Part shown: positions 19,177 to 28,505 of the stretch, piece after piece
Layout: every line of letters starts with the position of its first letter
Numbering within the stretch: the first letter of the stretch is position 1
Origin: Treponema sp.
GTDB lineage: Bacteria; Spirochaetota; Spirochaetia; Treponematales; Breznakiellaceae
Direction: 5' to 3'
Length of the DNA: 33,903 bases
Assembly: GCA_031256635.1 (NCBI GenBank)
Contig: JAIRQF010000111.1
Span: 1 to 33,903, forward strand
The notes under the pieces: model-generated
What the model saw: the letters and a program-made list of their open reading frames with translations, nothing else
Told to the model about the DNA's origin: nothing
Databases searched by the model: none
Program-made: the position numbers and the translations under genes

Positions 19177-19805
19177 GCGGACCTCATAAAGTCACTTCCT
19201 GTAAGACAGGAGGTAAGTTCTTCTCTTTTTTCATGAAGGATAAAATCAATTGTTTTTTCGATTGAAGCGATTATGCGAATATCGTCTGCGATTACGGTTA
19301 TCGAAGGAAATGAAGAATAGCCTGTTACCAGCGCGGATTGAGAAATGGGGAATGAGAAATTTTTATTAATTGATTTTATTATAACGTCAATTTCTTTTTG
19401 ATCCAGTCCGGATGCTTCGACAGAAAAAATATCATTCTCTTTGAATTGATCTTTACAGTAATTAAGCCGCACTGTAAGCTCTTTGGATAAAAGTTCAAGA
19501 ATTTGCTCCCGGCTTTGGCTGTTGTACCATGCGTCAAGGGCTGTTTTTAACATGCTTTCAATTTTTTCTATTTTAGCTCTTTGCTTATCAACAGGAAGGC
19601 GCGCCATTATGCTTTTTATTTCTGATTCTTTTTGCTTTTCGTATTTTTTTTCAAGCTCAATTATTTCTTCTGTTATTTTGTTTTCCCATTGCGCGTTCTG
19701 GGCGTTTATTGTATCTTCGGCTTCTTTTAAAAGGCGCAGGGCTTTTTTTCTTGCGTCTTCAAGTATTTCGCGATCAAGTATTTCAGTAGATTGAAGCTCT
19801 TCCAT
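19173..19805 (-). CDS. atpE: V-type ATPase subunit E (second cluster)
   Basis: About 210-aa N-terminal coiled-coil protein overlapping atpA start by 4 nt; [36 protein letters not shown]. Track start 19814 uses TTG. Confidence 0.85.
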   Translation of the reverse strand: MEELQSTEILDREILEDARKKALRLLKEAEDTINAQNAQWENKITEEIIELEKKYEKQKESEIKSIMARLPVDKQRAKIEKIESMLKTALDAWYNSQSREQILELLSKELTVRLNYCKDQFKENDIFSVEASGLDQKEIDVIIKSINKNFSFPISQSALVTGYSSFPSITVIADDIRIIASIEKTIDFILHEKREELTSCLTGSDFMRSA

Positions 19806-19862
19806 AATTACCAAATGAGTGAATTCAGTATGGAAGAGATTTTTGGGATGTTCAAGAGGCCG

Positions 19863-20939
19863 TTATCCATGCCTGTTCCTGCCTAACAGTTTAATCCGCG
19901 CTAATATATAATCCAGTTTGTTATGATTCAAAACGGCCCTTTGATACGGTTTTCCGGTAAGAGCATCAATCTTGTAACCGCCCCTTGTTACAAACTTTTT
20001 ATTTTTACCTTCGGTGAACCAGTAAACAAGGGCAATATCTTCGTTTGTTATTTCAATCGCGGTAAATCCTTTTTTTCCCAAAACGCAGCCTGAATTAAAA
20101 AGGCATGGGACGGGAAGTTCATCTCCGTAGAGACTCTGGCGAAGCACATCCCGGCGTTCGCTTCGTTTCAATTTACCGAGCTCTTCACGCAGCGTTGTAA
20201 CTTCGTTTTCAATACGGAGCTTATCTTCTCCCGCGCAAGAAGGGTAGTCATGGCACAGCCGTTCAATTTCAAACTTGATGTAATCAAAGCGCCCAAGCGA
20301 TTCAAAGAGAGGTCTGTGGGTATGACCTATGATTGAAAGGCAGTCATTTTCTAGGGAGAGAGCGTAAGCTTTTTTTTCAATATGAAAACGTTTGTGAGGG
20401 CTGCGGGAATCTGAAATGTTTCTGATACCGAAAGGCGTCAATATATACCTGATTACCACTCTCATTAATGTACTGAACCTTTTGTACACTTCTGACAGTT
20501 GATGCCCATGGTAAACATACGCGGGTATTGTTCCCGTATCAATTTTTACTACAGAATGAATTTGATACGGATAGGATTCCGGTTTTTTTAAAAGAAGCTG
20601 TTCGTCATGATTCCCGGCAATTTTATAAAGACGGCCGGCTTCTTCAAAAAGATTGAACACCCTATAAAGGTTTGCCCACTTCTCCCGGATAAAATCCATC
20701 GGAAACTTAAAAAGCTCTTCGATATCGCCGTTGAGAACGAGAATCCAGCCGTTTTTAAAATAATATTCTTCGAGCACGCAGATTAACATTTCTCCGTTAT
20801 AGAGAAGATCATCGCGCGTTCCAGTCCCCATATGAAGGTCGCTGATAATCAGTACTTTTCCGCCGCGTGAAATGTCAATAATTGAACCTTGAGGAAATTC
20901 ATCTTCTGCAAGACGGGAATAAAAAAATGTATCGCGCAT
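19863..20939 (-). CDS. Calcineurin-like metallophosphoesterase
   Basis: VLIISDLHMGTGTRDD, LVLNGDIEELF, KIAGNHDEQ, SIIGHTHRPLFE, CLFNSGC motifs. Confidence 0.9.
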   Translation of the reverse strand: MRDTFFYSRLAEDEFPQGSIIDISRGGKVLIISDLHMGTGTRDDLLYNGEMLICVLEEYYFKNGWILVLNGDIEELFKFPMDFIREKWANLYRVFNLFEEAGRLYKIAGNHDEQLLLKKPESYPYQIHSVVKIDTGTIPAYVYHGHQLSEVYKRFSTLMRVVIRYILTPFGIRNISDSRSPHKRFHIEKKAYALSLENDCLSIIGHTHRPLFESLGRFDYIKFEIERLCHDYPSCAGEDKLRIENEVTTLREELGKLKRSERRDVLRQSLYGDELPVPCLFNSGCVLGKKGFTAIEITNEDIALVYWFTEGKNKKFVTRGGYKIDALTGKPYQRAVLNHNKLDYILARIKLLGRNRHG

Positions 20940-20941
20940 AA

Positions 20942-20961
20942 TCAGGGACTTGAACCTCGAA
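20942..20961 (-). repeat. tRNA T-arm-like fragment (partial copy of the tRNA at 22135-22208)
   Basis: Plus-strand TCAGGGACTTGAACCTCGAA against TCAGGGACTTGAACCCCGGA at 22142-22161: first 15 nt identical, 18/20 overall, same orientation. Confidence 0.65.
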
Positions 20962-20970
20962 GATGAATTA

Positions 20971-21888
20971 TTATTTAGTCAAACTATTTATCAAGGATTG
21001 GCGCATAATCCGCTCGTCCAAAGGGTGTTTGTAGGGATTTTTTGGGGGCGGGTTGTTGGAAAAACTAATGTAGTCTTTTTTATCTTTTAAAACACGGCGT
21101 CTTTCCTTGATTTCAGCAATTGTAGCTCCAAGTCTATACATACCCAATTCAAAACAGTATCCTTTCTCATCCAGTGTTAACGCGCCGGCTTCTTTGACGT
21201 ACTTGGCTTCTACAGCGAGAAAAGCGTCTAATGCAGCCTTTCCAGCTTTTTTTTTATCTTCCGTTGCCTGTGCTTTTTGACACGCTTCGCACAGCAATGC
21301 GATAGTGGAAAAACCCGCGTCTACAATAGCCGCAGGGGGGAACGCTACTGTTACCACTATCTTTGTCATTTTGGCAATAATTAAAATTCCCTCCGCCAAC
21401 AATTCTTTCTGTCTCTTTTTATCAGTAGTTTGTGAATATTTATTTAATACTTCATAGAATTTGATAATTTCATTCGCTGCGTCGATGCCTGAAAAAATTT
21501 TCCCGGCGCCTCCGAGTTTTGAAACCAATTTTTGAAGCTTCTTAACTTCAGCAATCAATCCTGCAAATTCTGATGAAGCCGAAACTGCGCTGAGAACAGT
21601 CTCCGCAGCTTCCCGCGCAGTCGATTCCGGAGTAGCTTTTTGCGGAGTAGTATTTATTGACGAAGCAGGCTTCGACGGCTCTCGTATTGTTCTTGCTTCT
21701 TTAAATACTGCGTCACTACTAGGATGTTTATTACCCTCCATTAACGCAGTTCTTATTGCTTCTTCATATGTGGGTTTTTCAATGACAAATATTTTATCTT
21801 GCGTTTTAAGACCCATTATTTTTCCCCCCGAAATAATTGCAACTTTCGCCGTTATCTTTATTTCCCATTTCCCATCCGTTTGTGCCAT
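20971..21888 (-). CDS. Hypothetical protein (no recognised family)
   Basis: 305-aa ORF with RBS-like GGAGAAAAAC before ATG; helical, with a hydrophobic stretch KMTKIVVTVAFPPAAIVDAGFSTIALL. Confidence 0.6.
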   Translation of the reverse strand: MAQTDGKWEIKITAKVAIISGGKIMGLKTQDKIFVIEKPTYEEAIRTALMEGNKHPSSDAVFKEARTIREPSKPASSINTTPQKATPESTAREAAETVLSAVSASSEFAGLIAEVKKLQKLVSKLGGAGKIFSGIDAANEIIKFYEVLNKYSQTTDKKRQKELLAEGILIIAKMTKIVVTVAFPPAAIVDAGFSTIALLCEACQKAQATEDKKKAGKAALDAFLAVEAKYVKEAGALTLDEKGYCFELGMYRLGATIAEIKERRRVLKDKKDYISFSNNPPPKNPYKHPLDERIMRQSLINSLTK

Positions 21889-22134
21889 GTTTTTCTCCGC
21901 GTTTAATGTCCGCCGACATGGTAACCGCCCATACAGACAAGTTTAATAAATCACTGTGAAAAACCCAAAATGAATAGCCTGAAATGAATGTAAGAATAAC
22001 CATTTTTTGCAGTTGATTATGTATTATATTATGAACTGGACTATAAGTAAAGACGGACAGGGGGATTTAAAATAGCCTTTACGAAGGCAGCGGCATATCC
22101 CTTACAACGTAAGAAATTAACAAATTATTAAAAT

Positions 22135-22208
22135 TGGGCCTTCAGGGACTTGAACCCCGGACCTACAGATTATGAGTCTGCAGCTCTAACCGACTGAGCT
22201 AAAGGCCC
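22135..22208 (-). tRNA. tRNA with CAT anticodon (elongator Met, or Ile2 if lysidine-modified)
   Basis: Minus strand GGGCCTTTAGCTCAGTCGGTTAGAGCTGCAGACTCATAATCTGTAGGTCCGGGGTTCAAGTCCCTGAAGGCCCA; all four arms pair. Confidence 0.93.
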
Positions 22209-22297
22209 CAGTGTTTTCACTATTATAGAATTAAGCCATAAATGTCAAGTATAATAAAATACTAGCCACTTAGCGGCAGTCACTGTATAATGACATA

Positions 22298-23068
22298 ATG
22301 ATAAATCTCGCGGGTCCTGTAAAAAACATGTTTTATAACCTAGGATTTTTCGCGAGAACCTTAAAAGGAGTCGGGAATTTTGCCCGAAATTATCAGACTT
22401 CATCAAAAATCCTTGTTATGCAGATTCTTTTTACTTTTGTGCATGCGCTGGGAATAACGACTCTTCTTGCGCTGGCTATCGGAGCAGCCGTCAATATCAT
22501 CGGCGTACCGTATCTGACAATGTTAAACCAGCAGCAGCTTATGTATACTCTTTTGATAATTATTATAACACGTGAGCTGGGGCCGCTTCTTACCGCTTTT
22601 ATCGTAATTGCGCGATCCGCGACCGCCATTGCGACGGAAATCGCAGGAATGGTTATTTCACATGAAGTTGAGGCTTATATTTCTGTCGGAGTCGATCCTA
22701 TTGAACACTTGGCGGTTCCGCGTTTTTTGGGTGTTACAATTTCACTGATTTTTCTTAATTTGTATTTTTCCATTTTTGGGCTTGCAGGTTCCTATATCAT
22801 TGCCAGGTTTTTTAACTCCGTTCCGATGGATTTTTATTTTGGTAATCTGCTTCAGCATTTACACATTGAAGACATATTAATGTCAATTATTAAAAGTATT
22901 GCTTTCGGCGCCATCATTTCAATCGGTGCCGTAATTCAGGGATTTTCTGTTGAAAGATCAAGTACCGAAGTTCCTGTCGCCGGTTTAAATGCCGTCAGCA
23001 GTTCGTTTGCGCTTATAATTTTGGTAAATGTTCTTTTATCGGTATTGTACTATATTGTGTTGGTGTAA
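22298..23068 (+). CDS. mlaE: MlaE-family ABC transporter permease
   Basis: 256 aa; TRELGPLLTAFIVIARSATAIATEIAGMVISHEVEAYISVGVDPIEHLAVPRFLG. Confidence 0.93.
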   Translation: MINLAGPVKNMFYNLGFFARTLKGVGNFARNYQTSSKILVMQILFTFVHALGITTLLALAIGAAVNIIGVPYLTMLNQQQLMYTLLIIIITRELGPLLTAFIVIARSATAIATEIAGMVISHEVEAYISVGVDPIEHLAVPRFLGVTISLIFLNLYFSIFGLAGSYIIARFFNSVPMDFYFGNLLQHLHIEDILMSIIKSIAFGAIISIGAVIQGFSVERSSTEVPVAGLNAVSSSFALIILVNVLLSVLYYIVLV

Positions 23069-23805
23069 TGGCAGGAATTATTGAATTGAATAATATCAGT
23101 TTCTCCACTCAGGATGACAAGAAAATTATTCAGGATATTTCAATCAGTTTTACGACAGGAAAAATTACCGCGATAGTAGGGCCGTCAGGCTGCGGCAAAA
23201 GCACTATTCTTAAAATATCCGCAGGGCTCCTTTTACCGACACAGGGGGATGTTACTTTCAATGAAAGAAACATAGCGCATATGAACCGCATGGAGACTCT
23301 TGATTTCCGCCGCAAAAGCGCTTTTGTTTTTCAGGATTCCGCTCTCTGGGCAAATCAGGATATTTTTTCGATATTGGAACTTCCCCTGAAAATACATTAT
23401 CCTAAAATGAACCGTAATGACCGGGCAAGACGTATTAAGGAAGTAACAGAGATGTCCGGCTACAGAAAGGATCTGCATATCCGCCCTTCCAGGCTTTCAA
23501 TGGGGGAGCAAAAATTAATCGGATTCGCGAGGGCAATGCTATGCAGTCCATCGCTTTTATTTCTTGACGAGTGGGTGGAATCACTTGATGAAACATCAGC
23601 CGAAAAACTTATAAATGTCGTAAGCAGGAAACAAAGAGAAGGCGCTTCTGTGATATTTGTCTGTCACGATATGCGGATAATCATGGAATTGGCCGATTTT
23701 ATAATAGTGATGGTTGATGGTAAGATTACGGCAAACGCGCCAAAAGAAATGATAATAGGCGATTTATTAATGAATGATTTTTTAAAGGTAGGAATAGCGT
23801 CATGA
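23068..23805 (+). CDS. mlaF: MlaF-family ABC transporter ATP-binding protein
   Basis: Walker A GPSGCGKST, LSMGEQKLIGFARAM, Walker B LLFLDEW; TAATG overlap with mlaE. Confidence 0.93.
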   Translation: MAGIIELNNISFSTQDDKKIIQDISISFTTGKITAIVGPSGCGKSTILKISAGLLLPTQGDVTFNERNIAHMNRMETLDFRRKSAFVFQDSALWANQDIFSILELPLKIHYPKMNRNDRARRIKEVTEMSGYRKDLHIRPSRLSMGEQKLIGFARAMLCSPSLLFLDEWVESLDETSAEKLINVVSRKQREGASVIFVCHDMRIIMELADFIIVMVDGKITANAPKEMIIGDLLMNDFLKVGIAS

Positions 23806-23860
23806 AATTTTATTTCATGTTCGATTTAACCGCGCTTCTGCGCGCAAAGAAGAGGTTATC

Positions 23861-24895
23861 ATGAAATTTTCAATTAGGTACGCCGACAAAGTAGTCGGGA
23901 CTCTGGTTATACTCGGCCTTGCCATACTTGTTTTTGTTGTTTTCATGCTTGGCAGAAATCAAAGATGGTTTGTGCATGACTACCAGTATAAAACTTATTT
24001 TAATTCCGCCGCCGGCATCAGTGTAAACATGGCGGTTCAATACAAGGGCTTTACCATCGGGCATGTAAAAAAAATCTCTCTTTCCGATGATGACCGTGTA
24101 GAGGTAGTTTTTTCCATATTCGAAGAATACCATGAAAGGGTTACCGAAGGATCGCTTGTTGAAGTGCAGATCAGTCCTATCGGGCTTGGAAACTCTTTTC
24201 ATTTTTATCCTGGAAGGGGAGCGAATGAAATTCCCGAAGGTTATTCCATTCCGGAAATTCACTCCATAGAGGCAAGGGAAAGTATTATAAGAGGACTGGC
24301 GAATGTGCCGCGGACAAATGACAGCATCGGCAATATTGTTAATCAGGTAAACACGCTGCTTGAAACCATAAATATCTCGCTTTCAGGATTACAGGGAGCT
24401 GACGATCTCGCTCTTGGGCAGATAATTAATAATTTGGCAAGTACGATAAACAACGCAAGCGATTTTACAGGCACGCTTACATATCAAATAGATCAGCTGA
24501 TTGTATCCATTAATGAACAATTGGCTTCTGTTACCGAACCTCTTTCCAGTCAATTGACTCCCATATTGAGCAATATCAATACCCTTACAGAACAGCTGGC
24601 GGATCCTTCGGGAACCGTAATGGCTATTCTGGACGCGGAAGGACCCGTATATGAAGGACTCTCATCTTCAATTACTTCCCTTTCTGACGTTATCGGTAAT
24701 CTTAATAAGGTTGTCGAATTTGTTCCGGCCAATCTGCCGCAGATAGGCGTTATAATCACCGAACTGAATACGGCGTTAAGGACAGTTCAGGATGTAATGA
24801 CCGCAGTGGCGAACAATCCTCTGCTTAGGGGAGGGATACCTGTAAGAGCGGAAGCGGGCCCGGGCGGGGCAAGTCCCAGAAATCTGCTTTTTTAA
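23861..24895 (+). CDS. mlaD: MlaD/MCE-domain protein
   Basis: 344 aa, N-terminal TM plus MCE domain YKTYFNSAAGISVNMAVQYKGFTIGHVKKISL and long helical C-terminus. Confidence 0.92.
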   Translation: MKFSIRYADKVVGTLVILGLAILVFVVFMLGRNQRWFVHDYQYKTYFNSAAGISVNMAVQYKGFTIGHVKKISLSDDDRVEVVFSIFEEYHERVTEGSLVEVQISPIGLGNSFHFYPGRGANEIPEGYSIPEIHSIEARESIIRGLANVPRTNDSIGNIVNQVNTLLETINISLSGLQGADDLALGQIINNLASTINNASDFTGTLTYQIDQLIVSINEQLASVTEPLSSQLTPILSNINTLTEQLADPSGTVMAILDAEGPVYEGLSSSITSLSDVIGNLNKVVEFVPANLPQIGVIITELNTALRTVQDVMTAVANNPLLRGGIPVRAEAGPGGASPRNLLF

Positions 24896-24907
24896 CGGAG
24901 GCGTTAA

Positions 24908-25777
24908 TTGAGAATGAAAGGCCGCATAAAGATAATATCAATTCCTGTATTTTTAATGATATTAATTTATGCTTCCTGTTCTTCGGCTCCAAAAAACTCA
25001 GGCGACGTATATCATCTTCGTTTACAGGCTGAAGACGGACTTGAAGCCGCAAACAGGGAAGCGGAGAGGGGTAATTTTGAAAATGCGCTTTCACTTTTAA
25101 CGGGTTTCAAACGTAACGCAATACTCGCGGATGATTTATCGTTGATTGCTCGAATTTCCCTCGCGCGGGGGAACGTTCTTTATTCGCTTGGGAAGACTGA
25201 CGACGCTTTCGCGGAATGGGATTATGCGCTGAAAGAAGCCAGCCTGCTTGGAGACAGCGAACTTTTATCGGTTGCAAAGATCTTTTACGCAAGGGGAAAT
25301 ATATTAACAGGCAGGAAAACCGCAAGGGCTGTGTTGGATGAAGTCACATTTGAAAGCGTAAACATAAAAAAAAACAGGCTCTATATCGCGTTTTCATGGC
25401 AGGTGACAGGGCTTGCCCTTCGGGAACTCGGCCTTTGGAGCGAAGCCGAAGAGGCTATGAGAAAAAGCCTTGCCATTCATGAAAAAGACAACCGCCTTGA
25501 AAATGCCTCTTATGACTGGTACACTATTGCCTCAGTACGGTCTCTTTCGGGAGATATATCCGGTGCTGTCAGGGCATTGGAAACATCAATCAATATTGAC
25601 CGCCGCATTGAAAATTCCTGGGGCCTTGCTTCAAGCTGGCGCGCTCTTGGGGATGTATTCCGTAAAGCCGGAAGAGAGCGGGATGCACTTGATGCGTACA
25701 GAAGATCAAGATCGATCTATATTGATATGGGTAATGATTTCGAAGTTGAGCAGCTTGACAGAAAAATAAATAATTAA
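24908..25777 (+). CDS. TPR-repeat lipoprotein
   Basis: Lipobox LIYASC, repeated TPR-like helices; GGAGG 6 nt before the TTG at 24908. Confidence 0.8.
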   Translation: MRMKGRIKIISIPVFLMILIYASCSSAPKNSGDVYHLRLQAEDGLEAANREAERGNFENALSLLTGFKRNAILADDLSLIARISLARGNVLYSLGKTDDAFAEWDYALKEASLLGDSELLSVAKIFYARGNILTGRKTARAVLDEVTFESVNIKKNRLYIAFSWQVTGLALRELGLWSEAEEAMRKSLAIHEKDNRLENASYDWYTIASVRSLSGDISGAVRALETSINIDRRIENSWGLASSWRALGDVFRKAGRERDALDAYRRSRSIYIDMGNDFEVEQLDRKINN

Positions 25778-25786
25778 AGAGGAATT

Positions 25787-26992
25787 ATGGACAGCGTTTT
25801 TATGAATACATATCACAGGCTGCCTGTAACATTCGCAAGGGGCGAAGGTTCGTGGCTTTATGATATCAATGGAAAAAAATATCTGGACTTGGGTTCAGGA
25901 ATAGCTGTAAATCTGCTTGGACACAATTATCCTCCGCTTGTAAGGGCTGTAACAGAGCAGGCGGCGAAATATTTTCATGTTTGCAATTATTATCAAAGTG
26001 ACACAAGCATTGCCTTTGCGGAGAAACTGGTAGAAGCCTGCGCTCCTGCCGGAATGAGAAATGTTTTTCTTGCAAACTCAGGTGCGGAAGCCAATGAGGG
26101 CGCGGTAAAACTCGCAAGGAAATATTCACTGTTAAAATACGGTCCAGGCAGGCATACCATAGTTACCTTAAAAGGGAGTTTTCACGGAAGGACGATTACA
26201 ACATTGGCCGCGACAGGGCAGGAAAAATTCCATAAGGATTTCGGTCCTTTTACAGACGGGTTTGTGCACATTCCGGGCGGCGATATTGAATTGCTTGATA
26301 AAGCGCTGGACGGTTTAACGGTTGCCGGCCTTTTAATTGAAGCGGTGCAGGGTGAAGGCGGCATTGTCCTTCAGAACAATGAGTTCATTTCCGCCGCCGC
26401 AAAGTTGTGCGCCGAAAGGGATATCCTTTTAATATTTGATGAAATCCAGTGCGGACTTGGAAGAACCGGAACATTTCTCGCGCTTGAACAATATAGGGAT
26501 TCGGACGGTAATCCAATAAAAGCCGACATTGTTACCTTTGCAAAAGGGCTTGCAGGCGGTATTCCTGCGGGAGCTGTTCTTGCAGGATCGAAAACATGCA
26601 GTGTTTTCAGCACGGGAGATCACGGAAGTACATTCGGCGCGAACCCTGTTGCCGCAGCCGCAGGTCTTGTTGTATTAAAGACAATAAACAATCCTGAGTT
26701 TATGGCGGAAATTGTCCGCAAAGGAAATATAATAACGGATGCTTTAAAGCAAAACCCAAAAATCAAAGAAGTGCGCGGTAAAGGACTGATGATCGGTTTT
26801 GATATTGAAGACAGCTCATGGTTAATGCTTAAAGCGGGAATCGCGCGCGCTGATCTTGCAAAGAATCATTGCGGCCTTTTAATGCTGTCCGCCGGAACAA
26901 ATACACTGCGGTTGCTGCCGCCCTATATAATTCAGGACAGCGAGATTGATCACGGCCTTGAAATACTGACGGAACTTCTTAACGCAGGCTGA
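25787..26992 (+). CDS. argD: Acetylornithine/succinyldiaminopimelate-type class III aminotransferase
   Basis: 401 aa; FLANSGAEANEGAVKLARKY, LIEAVQGEGGI, LIFDEIQCGLGRTGTF, VTFAKGLAGGIPAGAVLA, STFGANPVAAAAG. Confidence 0.92.
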   Translation: MDSVFMNTYHRLPVTFARGEGSWLYDINGKKYLDLGSGIAVNLLGHNYPPLVRAVTEQAAKYFHVCNYYQSDTSIAFAEKLVEACAPAGMRNVFLANSGAEANEGAVKLARKYSLLKYGPGRHTIVTLKGSFHGRTITTLAATGQEKFHKDFGPFTDGFVHIPGGDIELLDKALDGLTVAGLLIEAVQGEGGIVLQNNEFISAAAKLCAERDILLIFDEIQCGLGRTGTFLALEQYRDSDGNPIKADIVTFAKGLAGGIPAGAVLAGSKTCSVFSTGDHGSTFGANPVAAAAGLVVLKTINNPEFMAEIVRKGNIITDALKQNPKIKEVRGKGLMIGFDIEDSSWLMLKAGIARADLAKNHCGLLMLSAGTNTLRLLPPYIIQDSEIDHGLEILTELLNAG

Positions 26993-27025
26993 AATATTAA
27001 AAACTGATTGAATTTCAGATAACGC

Positions 27026-27763
27026 TTACTCGCATAAATAATCAATTTCTCCTTCGCCTAACGCTTTTAGTATCCGCCTTTTTATGTCCCCGTCGTTTCC
27101 GGTAAAATCCGCGATTTTGCTCCGTATATCGCGTCTTTTTGAATTTTGACCGTACGGGCAGGTACATGCGTTTTTAAGAATGTTTTGCCTCGACGCGCAT
27201 GCGATTATTTGCTTTTCTTCAAGCAGGGCAAGCGGGCGGATTAGGCTTACAGGGTACTTGCGGTATTTTAAAAGGACCGGCATTGCAATCAATTCGCCTT
27301 TGGAGAGAAGATTCATAAAAAATGTTTCGATAATATCGTCAAGATGATGGCCAATGGCGATTTTATTAAATTTATTTTCTACCGCGTACTTTAAAAGTTC
27401 TGTCCGTCTTTGGGTAGAACACCAGTAACAGTTCATTTTTCTGCCTTCCTTGAGCCTCCCTGTTACAGGAACGAACAGGTCTGTGAACGGAACGCCCCAT
27501 TCTTCCAGTCTTTCGCGTAACGCGGTTTTTTTACAGCAGGCGCAAAAATCCGTGCTTATGTGCAGAGCTTTAAGTTCATAATTTATTTTTAGCGCTGGTT
27601 TTATTTGCGAAAGCGCCCACGAAAGAACGCTTGAATCTTTCCCGCCGGAAACAGCGATAAGAACGCGGTCTCCTTCATTTATCAAATCCCGCTCAAGTAC
27701 CGTTTTAACAGTCAGCTTTTTTACAAGCTCGCAAGGTTCTGTCTTTCTGAAAAATCTGCTCAT
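27026..27763 (-). CDS. TtcA-like PP-loop tRNA 2-thiolation protein
   Basis: VLIAVSGGKDSSVLSWAL PP-loop, CACC and CTCPYG cysteines, AIGHHLDDIIETFFMNLLSKGE. Confidence 0.8.
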   Translation of the reverse strand: MSRFFRKTEPCELVKKLTVKTVLERDLINEGDRVLIAVSGGKDSSVLSWALSQIKPALKINYELKALHISTDFCACCKKTALRERLEEWGVPFTDLFVPVTGRLKEGRKMNCYWCSTQRRTELLKYAVENKFNKIAIGHHLDDIIETFFMNLLSKGELIAMPVLLKYRKYPVSLIRPLALLEEKQIIACASRQNILKNACTCPYGQNSKRRDIRSKIADFTGNDGDIKRRILKALGEGEIDYLCE

Positions 27764-28016
27764 TGTTTCTCCGCTTAAGCGTACACAGTTGTCATTTATA
27801 ATCCTAAAGGAATTATGGCGGATTAAATCCCTCGGTTTTTGCTGATTATATCCTAAATTAATTTTTTCCGCTATGTAAAAGATACAGAGATACTTTACTT
27901 AAGGCGCAGGACAACTCTGATGACGCGGAGAGTTCCGCAAATGAATGGGTTATAGTATAAAGCTATTACCGCCGCTTTTGTTTATGACTGCTTGCCAAAA
28001 CAACTCTCATATAACT

Positions 28017-28376
28017 TCAGGACTTAAAATTTTGCGAATCGAAAGAAACCTCAATATTTTTCTTAAAAACAGTTACCATGCTGGAAATAAGTTCTTTTTT
28101 TACGTTCGCAGGCATTTTTGCTAAATAATCTTTTATTTTCGGCGCAGCTTTTTTGTACGTTTCTTTGTTTTCGCAGATAAAGAGCTCATGGGGAAATATA
28201 TCCAGAGCAGCGGCAATTTTTTCTATCTTATCAAATGAAGGAATACGGCGTCCCATTTCAATTTGCCCAATATAATTGGATGCTGTATCGCATTTTTGAG
28301 ACAGTATCATCTGCGAATATCCTCGTTCTTTACGGTATTTTTTTAAATTGGATATAAATATTTGCTGTAATGTCAT
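28017..28376 (-). CDS. XRE-family HTH transcriptional regulator
   Basis: LKKYRKERGYSQMILSQKCDTASNYIGQIEMGRRIPSFDKIEKIAAALDI; internal ATG at 28376 preferred over 28397. Confidence 0.88.
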   Translation of the reverse strand: MTLQQIFISNLKKYRKERGYSQMILSQKCDTASNYIGQIEMGRRIPSFDKIEKIAAALDIFPHELFICENKETYKKAAPKIKDYLAKMPANVKKELISSMVTVFKKNIEVSFDSQNFKS

Positions 28377-28424
28377 TATTATTAATCTAATTGACATATT
28401 TTAACTGTTTTTTCGCCATTCTAT

Positions 28425-28453
28425 TTGACATAAAATATAATTTATATTATTAT
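28425..28453 (+). promoter_or_regulatory. Sigma70-type promoter for the lipoprotein at 28506
   Basis: TTGACA (28425-28430), 17-nt spacer, TATTAT (28448-28453). Confidence 0.7.
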
Positions 28454-28505
28454 GTCTATAGGATATGGTATTTGTGTCCTATAAATATTTTTACGGAGGT
28501 TTTTT

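Noticed and set aside
26990-27019. CTGAAAT/ATTTCAG inverted repeat between argD and the TtcA-like gene
   Set aside because: 7-bp AT-rich stem with a 16-nt loop; could be a weak terminator but not supportable by eye.
27853-27959. Short protein-like stretch (..RYRDTLLKAQDNSDDAESSANEWVIV*) upstream of the TtcA-like gene
   Set aside because: Only about 30 codons, with no start or family signal; too weak to call a gene or pseudogene.
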